This document shows, piece by piece, positions 12,540 to 23,856 of a DNA stretch of 64,000 nt; positions within the stretch are counted from its first letter, which is position 1; each line of letters starts with the position of its first letter. The stretch covers positions 46,224,001 through 46,288,000 of the forward strand of contig JAYKKI010000004.1 in NCBI GenBank assembly GCA_039881145.1, read 5' to 3'. The position numbers and the translations under genes are program-made. The DNA is from Druceiella hillmani. Lineage: Eukaryota; Arthropoda; Insecta; Lepidoptera; Hepialidae. The notes beneath the pieces are model-generated. The model ran no database searches. It had not been told where the DNA came from and saw nothing but the letters and a program-made list of their open reading frames with translations.

Positions 12540-12950
12540 CCAAGCCAATCTTATGCCCAATGCGTTGATATTATATTCATCCCTTATCATCTTAAAAAAT
12601 CATAGATTCTCGTACATAAGAAATATATCAACAAAACTTTCCAAGCAAAAGTTAATCAATTTTAGTACTTCGAAAATAACCAGAAACTCACTAAAAATAT
12701 TAACACATGAAATGTACAAATTTATTTAAATGTTAATAAATAATTCGCACAGTAAGCCAAGTACACATTTAAAGTAAAGCTGCTGATCCAGACTCTGAAA
12801 ATAAATTAAACACAGAAACGACACTTCTCATCCTTTCATAGCGCAATTTTTTCTTTAACAATTATTAAGTGTTCAAGCGAATTCAAACTGCGACTTATCG
12901 CCATCATTGACATCATTTTTATTATTTTGCTCCTCAAAATGAAAAAAAAC
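12540..12950 (+). repeat. duplication cluster copy C (diverged)
   Basis: Anchor CTCTGAAA at 12793, followed by AATTAAACACAG, TTCAAGCGAATTC and GCGACTTATCGCC. It lacks the last third present in A, B and D (no TTTGAAGTAGGG end). A CCATCC/CTGTCTGTC simple-sequence patch follows at about 12968-12993. Confidence 0.65.
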
Positions 12951-14081
12951 GGTAACTTATCACTTGGTTGTCCATCCATCCCTCTGTCTGTCGAAGTCCA
13001 TTTCTTCAGAAATGGCTTGAGATATTAAATTGAATAATTTATCGTCTGTTGAGGCCTAAGTGTTTTAAAATTCTGTAAAAAATTTAGGTTTTTTGGTATA
13101 TGCAAAAAATATGACGATTTAAAAAGTATTTTTTTTATTTTTCCTATGGTCATAAGTGAAATAACATATTTTTTTATGTGGAATTATTCGTTTATTTTAT
13201 GTGGAATTAAAGATATTTTTTGGAAACATACAGGTTTGAAATATATAGTCAATATTTCTTTGTTTATACCACAGACTAACTCACTATTTCTTAAAACACG
13301 CAGGGTACTTCCAATCGACCTAAAATCTTGAAAATTTACAAAATGGGAAGTCTTAAAATATAAGTAAATGGAATCATTAAGTGTTTAACGGAGGTAATAA
13401 AAAATACTGAAAACCTAAAACACCATAAACTATCGGATCGCACTTACTGAGAATAAAAAACTGACCTTCTCATAAACCCTAGATCGAAACAATAATATGT
13501 CTGAATATAAGAATACATAGCAAAAAATATAATTTTTTGCTTGACAATCACTTGACAATTACTTCTTAAAGATTTTACAAAAACTTCAATTTCTTTAAAC
13601 TAACACGTTGTTATTTCTTAATAATAAATCTACTTTTTGAGTAATATATTGAAAAAAAATTAAATGAAAAATCCTCCTTTTTGTTCTTGGGGTTTTCAAA
13701 ATGATTACAACAAAAATTTAAATGAAAAAAGATCATTTTTACATTTTGTATTATTTTTCGTACAAATTTGACTTCATATTGTGACGTAAAAAATACATAA
13801 CGTGCTAATATTGATTGTTTTATAGTGAAATAATTACTATGAATTTTAAATTCAAGGCAAAAAAAGGGTTTTTGCATGTTTTCTCAAGTGGTTACCCCAC
13901 CCATAGGAAAAGAATTGAAAAGTGAAATTGAATTTCCATTTACCATTTTTAATTCCCATTCCCGAAATATTAAGTTTTAAATTGATGTCCACGATTTTCC
14001 CACCCGAATTTAATAACAATGGATTGGAAAAATGTATAATATTTAAAGTATATGATACTAAAATTTATTCCGACTTTCAAT

Positions 14082-14136
14082 TTAAATTATAGATAGAAGA
14101 TATAAAGAATAACACTTAAATTATAGATAGAAGATA
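14082..14136. repeat. short tandem duplication
   Basis: TTAAATTATAGATAGAAGAT occurs twice with a 34-bp period. It is a local replication-type duplication with no coding content. Confidence 0.75.
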
Positions 14137-14514
14137 GAAAATGTAGACATCCTACTTTATGTGTGTCTGGACAGGCACTGGACCGGTTTAATATTCTTCC
14201 TCGAAACCTATTTACAATGTAATAATCTGAAATATATAGCAATTGAATGATACATGTTTGCACATCATTAGCCAACATTATATGAGGCTTATTCCTCTAA
14301 ATTAAATTAAAAGTCGATTTTTAATTTTTGCAAACAAGATGATTAAGAAAACTCGATGTAAAAGATAGAGTGTAAAGGTAGAGCGTATTCTTTGAACGAA
14401 ATTTTCAACTCGTGAGTATGTTTACACAAGCGGATGAAGAACAAAGCAACCCGGGAAATTGTTACTGTCATCGAAATATTTTCTTCCTTTGAATCACACG
14501 ATGCCACTTTTCTA

Positions 14515-14735
14515 GAATTAACTTTCAACAAAAAAAATAATTTTTCAATAAATGGACCATTAACGAGTATCAAAACTTTGTTCAGGCCCCGAAAATAAAA
14601 AATTCAAAGTCACTTACGAGTCCTTTGTAAATCGAGTGTGTAAAATCTGCACGTGCGTTAAACATTTTTGAAAGGATAATCTCTCTATTTATTCAAGAGT
14701 ATATTTCTTCCCGCATAGGCAAAGTAGACATTGTT
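14515..14735 (+). repeat. second duplicated block, copy 2
   Basis: Counterpart of 11020-11240, about 3.5 kb downstream in the same orientation. With copies C and D, which are about 3.1 kb apart, it suggests an old tandem duplication of a 3-3.5 kb unit (B-like, minisatellite and P-block order only partly kept). Confidence 0.6.
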
Positions 14736-15779
14736 TCCACGGCCTCTTTTAAAAATTATTTTCTTTCACCGGGACTAATGGCATCCTTGGGACATTCTTA
14801 AATTATTATTTAATTTTTGCTTGCATAGTTTTTTCTATTAGAAAATTTGGGCAAGAAAGTTTCAAGAGCTTAAAAAATAAAATTACTATTATTGCACAAT
14901 AATTCATTTTGAAACTATTGAACTAAAAACGTATTTGATTATTTAATGTCCTTAGTTTTGAAAAATGCATTTATTAATTCCTTGAGACGTATAAAAAAAT
15001 GTAATAAATTAAAATTTAACCTATTTCCATAAAACCTAAACATTTTTCAATTAAATCGAAATTATTTTCATATTCTAATTTATATTCTATTCTAATTAGT
15101 CGAAATTAATTTTTATATTCTAATTTGAAAATACGAAAAAAAATTTACAGTTTTTAGTTCTGTAAAAGGGAATCGCTATCAAATGTTATAATCGAAAAAC
15201 ACAACCCATAATTTTTCCTTTGGAAGTAATGTTATTACATTAATCTTTTTCTAAAATCTCGGATAACATTTTTATTAGAGGAAATATTATATTATTTTAA
15301 ATTTATACAATATGAGTGATTTACAGAAAGCATCTCACGACTTAATGTGATTATCTTGAAGCGAGTGACCTGCACTTAATTGAATCATCAATCACCATCG
15401 ATACGTCAAGAGCACTATAAATATATTTTTCCTTTTTTATTGTTTATGTCTCCTGATTGTTCTAACTCTGTCGAAAAAACTTTTATTACTATAAATTTTT
15501 ATTTCTTTTCTAGAAAGAAAAGAATAAATGAAAGGCAAAGACAAACAGATACAGATAGAGAAGATACAGATCTAATTAGTGCGTTTAGACTGCAAGCTAA
15601 TGAATCCAATGGGATTCTGTGAAATCAACTAAAATCATCTTTGTAAATTGATCAGGAATTGCAAATTGCAGAATTATTCTGAATATACATATGATTGGAA
15701 ACCTAAGAATTTCGTCTTTGCGTGAACATATAGATGTATTAAATAGATCTCTAGCTGAAAATAGAATTTCAAGCAAAAT

Positions 15780-16226
15780 GAATTAATTTCAAATTAATAC
15801 CTGGATGGTACAAACTTCAAATTCGTATAAAAGATGTCAAGTAAGCTAAGCACAACTATTACATAATGCCACTAATCCAACCTCTGAAAAGAAATTAAAC
15901 AATGTAACGATATTTCTCAGTCTCCAGACGAAATTCATTTTGTCAACATTAATAAATATTCGAGCGAGTTCAAACGGCGACTTATGGCCATTACTGTTCT
16001 TCTTTTTTGTACAAAAGTAATTCTCTTAACAATTTTTCTTAAAAATTTGGGCATTATGTTAATGTTATGTTATATCTAGCTACATCCAACGGAACTGAAA
16101 ATAGACCGTGGCCCTTACGGTTGAATCCTTGTGCTAATATTTGATTATCCAACCACCGACCAGAGATTTGAAGTAGGGAAACTTTTATTTCCACCACTTT
16201 ACAAAGTACCAGCTCAGGTCCGTGGA
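15780..16226 (+). repeat. duplication cluster copy D
   Basis: Anchor CTCTGAAA at 15882. It retains the ordered landmarks GCGACTTATGGCC, AAATTTGGGCATTATG, TTAATGTTATG, TTTGAAGTAGGG and AGCTCAGGTCC. It is more diverged than A and B but full length over the second half. Confidence 0.7.
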
Positions 16227-16229
16227 TCA

Positions 16230-17680
16230 GAAATATTATTTAAATTGTAGAAAATCTGCTTGTAGTAACTCCATTACAGTAACAAAACGTTGTAGTCTAG
16301 AAGCTGAATGACACCGGAATTTGAGTACAAAATTTGCAAACAAACCGTTTAATATGTTAATATCTATTCCGTACATGACGAAGAAGAACAAATTATTTTC
16401 ATTTTCTAAGGGACGCCTAAATGACCCGAATTAAATTCTTCGTCGATTCAAGTTTTTTCTTCCGTTTATTATACATACTAATTTTAAAAAGCACGTGCGG
16501 GTGTTCATCGATTCGTTTTTTTCGATTGTGTATTTAATACGTGCATATCACGTTACGTACATATATATAGTACAGCTATGTATGGAATATGTATACCGAA
16601 AAATAGAACAGTTTGTTAGGGGGTTATACATTTTGTTTATATTCCCCATAAATTGCATTACTACCCATGTCATATTTTTCATATTACCCAGTTCACAATC
16701 TATATCCAACAGTTACAAAGGCTTCCTTATACTCAGTATTTCCTAAATATATTTCTTACGAGAAAATGTCTTTTTTGAACTTCAATTTATTACACTAAAA
16801 ATAAAAACTGAAAAATTATAACATGAATTAAACTATGTGGTTATATTAATAAATATTTAGAACTTGCAATCGGAGTTTTCTTTAGCATCTCAATGTTTTT
16901 GTAAATTTAACGGGAATAATTAAGATATTTAACTAAATATAAATATTTGAATACTAACTTCGTTTGGACAATATTAGAAATAATTGTTGTACGTCCGTAG
17001 TATTGCCTTAGGTGCGTTAGTATTGTCAGTTATCAAAACTTGCTGAACAGTGTTTTCCACCAATTAAACTGGTTTAAAATTTAATAAATTAGTGTAATAA
17101 CTATCTTAGAAAATAGTGAAGAACAAAAGTATATGAAAAAGGTAAAAATATACTTACCATTCAATAATTAATATATAACTCCAATAATTAAGTACGAAAG
17201 TGAGTCTCGGGTAAAGCAAAAGAATAAAGAAATTATAAAGATTTGATGCACTTGAAATGAGAAATACGTAGGTAAAACATTTACGTAATAGAAATAAAAT
17301 TGATATATCCAGAGAGAATGTTACTCTTATGATAAATAAAGTGTGATTAAAAATTAAAAAATCAGCTAAGGGTGAGACGGACTTGGGCTCTGAGCGTTCA
17401 TATTCTGCATAATTAATTAACTAAGTGAAGTTTACGGCTCATTAAAAATAATTAATCGACAAAAAATAACGATATATTTTTCATGGAAACTTTTTTACCC
17501 ATTAATGATTATCTATGTACGTATATATTTAATTTAAAATTTCCAATAGGCAGAGTATATCGCTTTGTGATAAGTAGTTGTAACACGTAGACAGATAGCT
17601 AGACGAACGGACAACAAAGTTTCGCTATCTTTTTTTCCCATTAAATGGTGAAACTATCTTCTTTTTCATTTTTTACAACA
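16230..17680. other. AT-rich gene-free stretch
   Basis: No transposon motif seen. Near 17585-17615 there is a GACAGATAGCTAGACGAACG patch of a kind that recurs in the window (54041, 63743). The frame at 16495-16746 matches nothing I know. Confidence 0.55.
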
Positions 17681-17681
17681 G

Positions 17682-17856
17682 AATCCTGAAGTCGAAACGT
17701 AGTTTGGCAAAAGAAAACCTGATTCAAATTGGAAAATGTTGGAAAGATCCAAAAGAGGCTGTGGAAATAAAAGCATTTACATGTGGCAAATTATTATCGC
17801 TGCCTACCTTGCATGAACGGGTGAAGCTACAGATAGAGAAAAAATTATCCTCCTAA
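17682..17856 (+). CDS. candidate 3'-terminal exon, unknown product
   Basis: A polypyrimidine-rich run (17631-17675) ends in ACAACAG at 17681. It is followed by 174 bases open in one frame to a TAA at 17854-17856, with no ATG, as expected for a terminal exon. The encoded peptide is charged and normal in composition (SLAKENLIQIGKCWKDPKEA, then AFTCGKLLSLPTLHERVKLQ, ending EKKLSS). Base composition is clearly less AT-rich than the flanks and codon use is not homopolymer-driven. I recognise no domain. No convincing upstream partner exon was found on the plus strand in this window, so it could belong to a gene with large introns, or be a retrocopy fragment. The start is set by the AG; the frame remains open back to 17599, so the acceptor is inferred and not proven. 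Confidence 0.35.
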
Positions 17857-17859
17857 CAT

Positions 17860-20800
17860 GTTTCACAAATCGAAATATATTATGTAGCAACACTTATTTA
17901 TTATGAAGTAACACGTGTGCGTAAGCACGTGTTTGTTATGAAAAAGACTTAATTGACTTCATATTTCTCACTTTCGAAGCCCGCATAAAATTTAATACCC
18001 GTTAATTGAAAAAAATAGTTTTTATGTTGAAAGATAAAACCACCAAATTTGATGTCGTGGGACGCGCTTTGTTTTCCTTTTTGAAAGGAAGAAAATATTG
18101 AGACGACAATAACAATTTTCCAGGTTGCTGAATATTTCCTTTAGCTATTCTAAATATGTTTTCAAGTAGAAAATTACATTCAGAAAATTGTAAAAGTTAT
18201 TTTGTAATAGAATACCTTATTATAATGCAGAGTATGGCTGGTAGATATAGTTTCAGGCTGTTAATTCTATTTTAGGAGATAAAGTAAAATATCGATTTCC
18301 TAATTTGATTTAGAGTAATAAATTTCTTCCAACTCATCGTCGGCTAAGGATGCGCGATGTCTGTGTTATAAAACAATAAATAATAATAAAAGTTATCTAT
18401 CCAAGATTAATTTCAACACTATTAGCTATTAAATCGGTCAAGTAACTACCGGAATATGTTCAAAGTAGGGTTCCTTAGATTCCTTAGAAATTGATAATTT
18501 AAGGGAAATTTTAATTGGAAGTTCCGATCAAATGTTAGTTTCGTACATTTTTGAGTATTTTTTAAACCCATTGTTAAAATTAAGGGCACGAAATCTTACA
18601 CATCACATTAGATCTATTTTTTTAGAAAAACAGCTTAAAAATAAAAAATAAATGTTAAATAAAACCTAGATTATATTTTTAAAATCCTTTTTAATGTCAA
18701 TTTTTTTAAGTCTTTTCGCTTGACAAAATACACGAAAATACATTTTTCTTATCGCATTACCCACATATGTATGGGAAGATATCACATTTTTTAATTTGCT
18801 ACCTATTCATCAGATCGCCAAACAGTTCTGTATGTAGCATCTACTTGCAAAATTTCATTCACATTGGTCTAAAACTGTAACAACTATTAGACCATGATGA
18901 CATATGAATGGATGGACCGACAATACAAAATAGTAAGAGCCAATTATTATGTTGTCCAATAAAAATTAAGGCATTAAATAGGATAATCAGGGTTAACTAA
19001 TCCTGAAAACTGAAGAAAGAAACGTTTACATGGTATGTTGGTTACAAATTTTAGTAACACGTTTGTCTGGTTTAATATTATTAAAAAACAAATTAACAAA
19101 ATATTTTCAAGTAATTATCTTTCTTAAGATAACCATTTTTTTAGGTATGTTTTTTACGAACAAAAATTCTTTCTTAGAAGTGATTCAAATATAATTTTGT
19201 GACAATGCTTTAAAAAGAATTTCTGCAAATGTAATTGTAGAGCACCCATAGCAAAACCATTTTTCCTTTTTTGTGTATTAAACATATCGTATAATTAATT
19301 TAACCAATGTAATTAACTAAACTAGAATGAATTTATTCAACTTTGTTTTATTTCTTTTAATAGTCATTCACATTGAATAGAATATATTAAAAATGTACCT
19401 AAAACCCCCTTATCCACTTTTTTCCCAAATTTTCACGTAAGTATATATTTTAAAACAAAAAATTTTAATTTAAATAAATATTTCCCTTCACTTTTTTTTA
19501 CATCTCATATAGTTCATTTTTTTTAATTAAATTTTTCGTAAACTTTGATTACCTTACATTAGCTCCTGTAATTATTTTACTGTGTAATAATCAGTTTTAT
19601 TATTTACCCAATTTTAAATGTAATTGTTTATGCTATAAAAGGTAATGGAAATTAATTTTAGTAATGAAAACTATCTTTTAATAGAAAAATATATCTTTTT
19701 CTGATTAATATTTTATTTCATTTTTACACCATTTATTTCAGTAAAGCTCATGCATCATCAAAAATGAAAATTTTTTGTTTACTTTTTTTTTAAATATTTT
19801 ACTCAAAATAATTTCAGTAACAGGAACTATTATATGCGTAAAAAAACTTAATTGTAGTTAGATTTTCTTACAAATTATTATTATCAAACAAAACTATATT
19901 TAATTTAAAATAAAATGTAAATCAAGCGTCGGATAACAAGGTTACATTTTTTCAAATACTTCTTAATTTTTATTTTTAAAATATCACTAATTTAAAAAAA
20001 ATATTTTCTCAAGATTAATTTTGTAGCTTGCCAAGAACCGATAGGTTTTTTTACTTCACTAAATACCTTTACTTATCATTTCATTACAGAAATTAATTTG
20101 TGGAATAGCACTTACGGCGTGCAAACCATTATTACGGAATATATACTTTTGAAACGTAATCAATATTAACTCATAAATGTCTCTGTACGTATTTGTTTTT
20201 TGTTAATATTTTTGTCCGCATCTTTGTATTTGTGATTCAAAATAGTACGTTGATTATAAACTATTTGTATATATTATTGATATACCCATCCCAATAATAT
20301 GATTTTTTCTTGTGCAGAAATAAAAAAGCCAAGTGCGTATCAGAATACGCATGAATTATGATTCGGTATTTGTCTATTTCTCTAGAAATTGTTGTCGCAG
20401 GACAGTCAAAATAGTTTAAATCTAAGCATCTAAACAATGCCTAGTTTTCTGCAGAGTTTTAGGAGCATGAAGGTGGGGGTAGATGTAGGTTACGTAAATC
20501 CCCACTTGATATTTCACAAATAGAGTTTAAAAATGAAAAAAATAGCAAAACGCCACATCGATTTTATTTTGAACGACCTGTTCGGTGATACCACATTATT
20601 ATTTTCCCACCACTTTACGGGTAGGGCAGATTATCATTAAAATATCAATTCATATTGCAATGAAGTATTTACTTGTAAAATGTAAATAAATCATAAACTG
20701 TTAATAAGCATAAAGCTGTGGAAACTGCAAGATATGGCAAACGAACCGATATGATGAATTTATGAGAATTATTTTTCATTACGGAACCTATCGGATTTAA

Positions 20801-22740
20801 AAGCGATAGTTGTTTTAATATTACCGATTCTCACGTAGGAAACAATTTAGATATACATTAGTAGATACACTATGGACCTAATATACATAGAGAAATAATA
20901 TGTCTCGGTTTCAATTTTTTTTGCCTCGATTCATGCATATTCCACCTTTAGAATTAAGCAAATTTAACATTTTTGTTAGACAGGAAAAGGAGTTAAAGGA
21001 ATTCAAAGGCCTAAAAAGTTTTGTTCGTAACCTGTAGACTACGAAATAGTAATAAATATCCGGATACCTATTTTTATTTATTGTACTGATGTGTTTATTT
21101 CTCACTTGTTTTATTTCTCACACCAATGTTTACAGGCCACTCTTTAATATTATGACTTTAAACGTCTTTTACAAAAAATTATGATTTTCGAGTGGGGTTA
21201 TTTTCATGGGACATTTCTCAATAAGTCGTTCACGTTCAGTTATTCTGTTTTTTTGGGCAGGTTACTCTGTTACAGTTAATTGTTATTCTAAAGTTTAGTA
21301 AGGCAAATAGCACGGTTATATACTGTAAGGAAAGTTACATCAAATTTTAAGCTTAATTTAAAATAGTAATTATATTTTTCCATCAGTTTTGATGTTTCTT
21401 GATTATGGTTGAAGTTATTCCTCGATTTAATTTAAAGCAATAGATGACTTTCGTACAGTTTTGATAAAAATATCGAAATCAAATCAAATAGAAGGTACCG
21501 CGAAAACTGTTGACGTGGAGTAGCTAACTATTTCTTCGTTTTATTTTCTGTAAATGTAATTTTATTACGGAGGTAATAAATTATTATTATAACATATATA
21601 TATTTAGGTATCTTCAATATTTTCCACTCCTGCCTTTAAGAACCTTACGTGCTTGAAGCACGTAAGTCATTAAAGACACATTTCCCAACGCTTTTTTCAA
21701 AATCTCTGTTAAATATGTGTTATTTTAATTCATTTATATAATAAAGAAGTTTTAATTAGGGTTTCGAGGTAAGTTTGTAGTTCGAATTAACTTGAAAAGC
21801 GACACAATTTATTTTGAAAATTCTTTAATCGGTGACTATGTGATACATAATGATATTTCTAGTTTATAGATATTTGCGCAAAAATGTACTCGTACAGACG
21901 CATGTAATGCTGAATCTCGTTTCGTTGGTTATTAGTCAAACCTTTGTTTGTTCAAACCGTAAGTAGTCTAACTATGAAAAATAAATAACTATTTTTGTAC
22001 ATCATAATTTTCTATTTTGGCGGATACCTTTTTTTTATTTAATCTCAAATGGCCATCCTTCAGGGTGCTCTTTATTGGTGTTGCATGTGTTATTATCTCA
22101 TATATGTTTTCCGTATATGTTTTTTTGCTGTTACTATACTGACCAAAATTTCTTCTTAATTTTTCAAAGGAGACAATTAGTACTTACAATTTTGCCACGT
22201 TCATCAATATAACACTACCCCATAGTTTTGACATTTTAAAACCTAAGTTTATAAAATTGTAAGTTGATGCCGCAGATAGAGACTTTAATTAATATGTAGC
22301 AAGATATAAGAAAACCATTGTGACTCTCTATCCCCGCAAAGCAAGAGTAGAATTGATTTTGTACTCCGAATAGAATACAATTTCACTGTAAAAGTATTTT
22401 AAATTTCGTACTGAATTATTGTAATGTATATGATGAAAATAATGTATTATACCTGAATAAATCTCTGTAAACTTGAGGTTTATTAAATTCTCTATTTCGG
22501 CCAATGTATTTTGGCGATAGTTTCCTCAAGGATAAGTTAAGGTATCGTTCAATAAACTTCTTGTATACTATTAAGTTCTGAAAGGACTGATCATGTATCA
22601 AAATATCAAGACACTGTCAAAGAGACATTAAGCTAAATGGAAATGGTCACGTCAATTCACGTACCCCATCTATTGTAGTTAAACGAGAGTACATCGTTAG
22701 TAATATGCCTGTCTGTATGCGACCACAAATGTAGTCTTGT
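17860..22740. other. AT-rich gene-free stretch
   Basis: No exon or transposase motif recognised. It holds a short inverted repeat AACACGTG/CACGTGTT near 17910-17932 and the 23-nt palindrome at 21644-21666. Around 18895-18925 there is a GGATGGACCGAC patch typical of interspersed repeat tails. Confidence 0.55.
21644..21666. repeat. perfect 23-nt palindrome
   Basis: CTTACGTGCTT, a single central G, then its exact reverse complement AAGCACGTAAG. It contains two CACGTAAG/CTTACGTG half-sites. No adjacent gene explains it. Confidence 0.8.
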
Positions 22741-22744
22741 TTAT

Positions 22745-22746
22745 GT

Positions 22747-22777
<31 letters not shown>

Positions 22778-22780
22778 TAT
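22745..22780. repeat. TG/TA microsatellite
   Basis: GTGTGTG passes into a run of TA repeats. It is simple-sequence DNA. Confidence 0.9.
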
Positions 22781-23337
22781 TTTATTCATTTTTTAAACAA
22801 ATGAAAAAACCAGTCCCCAAATTTTTGTCTATATATTGATATGATATTGCCTACATTACTTGGAATTTATGTAAAAAAAAAGTACTTTGGTATTTAGGCA
22901 TTGAAAATAGAAATAATGGCACTACACTACGTAAATAAGTCAGGAACGATTCAAAATTACTGTAAGTTAATTATCTCAATTTTGTTCTGTGCCGTTTGTA
23001 TTTATTCCCCCATATCGGGAAGTTGTCTCCAATAGCTTTATTTGGCTATCTTGCATTTTACACGATCACGGCAAAATGCCATCTTGTGCGATGTAAAAAT
23101 CTACAAATTCTGCTTTTACTACTAGTAAAAATGGAAGAACAACATTGAACAGACTGGCATTCAAATACTAACATATAATTATCTTAATAATATTAATAAA
23201 TAAATTTTAAATATATAAGAGTGACATATTTTTAGAAGACAAGAGAAACCAGGGTACCTAAATATTACCATATTTCTTTTTCACAATTAAATGGAACTAC
23301 GTGATGAAATATTAATTTTAATTTCTTTAAGTTCTTT

Positions 23338-23382
23338 ACCACGACCTATGTTTCGTTGTAGTACAACATCTTCAGGTGGGCT
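23338..23382 (-). ncRNA. hammerhead-ribozyme-like motif (Penelope-type)
   Basis: Read on the minus strand, the elements of a minimal type I hammerhead occur in order. They are stem I half CCAC, box CTGAAGA (canonical CTGATGA), stem II GTTG-loop-CAAC, box GAAA, a short stem III (ACATAGGT), the cleavage-type triplet GTC, and the stem I return GTGG. Short-stem-III hammerheads of this type are known from the terminal repeats of Penelope-like retroelements. The T-to-A change in the first box and an A-G mismatch in stem III suggest that this copy is inactive or weak. No Penelope RT or GIY-YIG frame was found nearby. Confidence 0.55.
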
Positions 23383-23739
23383 ATTAGCAAAGGTCTTTGC
23401 TTATAGTTAAGTTCAAGTTAGTTTCATTAAGTTAGTTTCATTTAATTGTAAATAATGAATTTCTACAAATATAACGCCAAATGTATTCAATTTTTCTTTT
23501 CATTTTACCGACTCCATTTCTATGACGTAAAATTATCTTTCTCATTTCGAAAGTATGGCGAAAATAGTTTACTTCAAGGCTAAATTTGTAACTCTTATTT
23601 TAATATTTGTCTCATCTATCGATATTTTGAAAACGATACATTAGTCACTAGTTTGTAGTATCATACAATTTTAATCACAGATGGTGTCGTCGCGGTATAA
23701 AACGTATGTAATCTCCACGCCACCTAGCTTTTCCCGATG

Positions 23740-23856
<117 letters not shown>

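Noticed and set aside
15380..15622. Frame with TTTCTTTTCTAG acceptor-like site and RKKRINERQRQTDTDRED tail
   Set aside because: The charged tail comes from a purine-rich simple-sequence patch; there is no partner exon and no family match.
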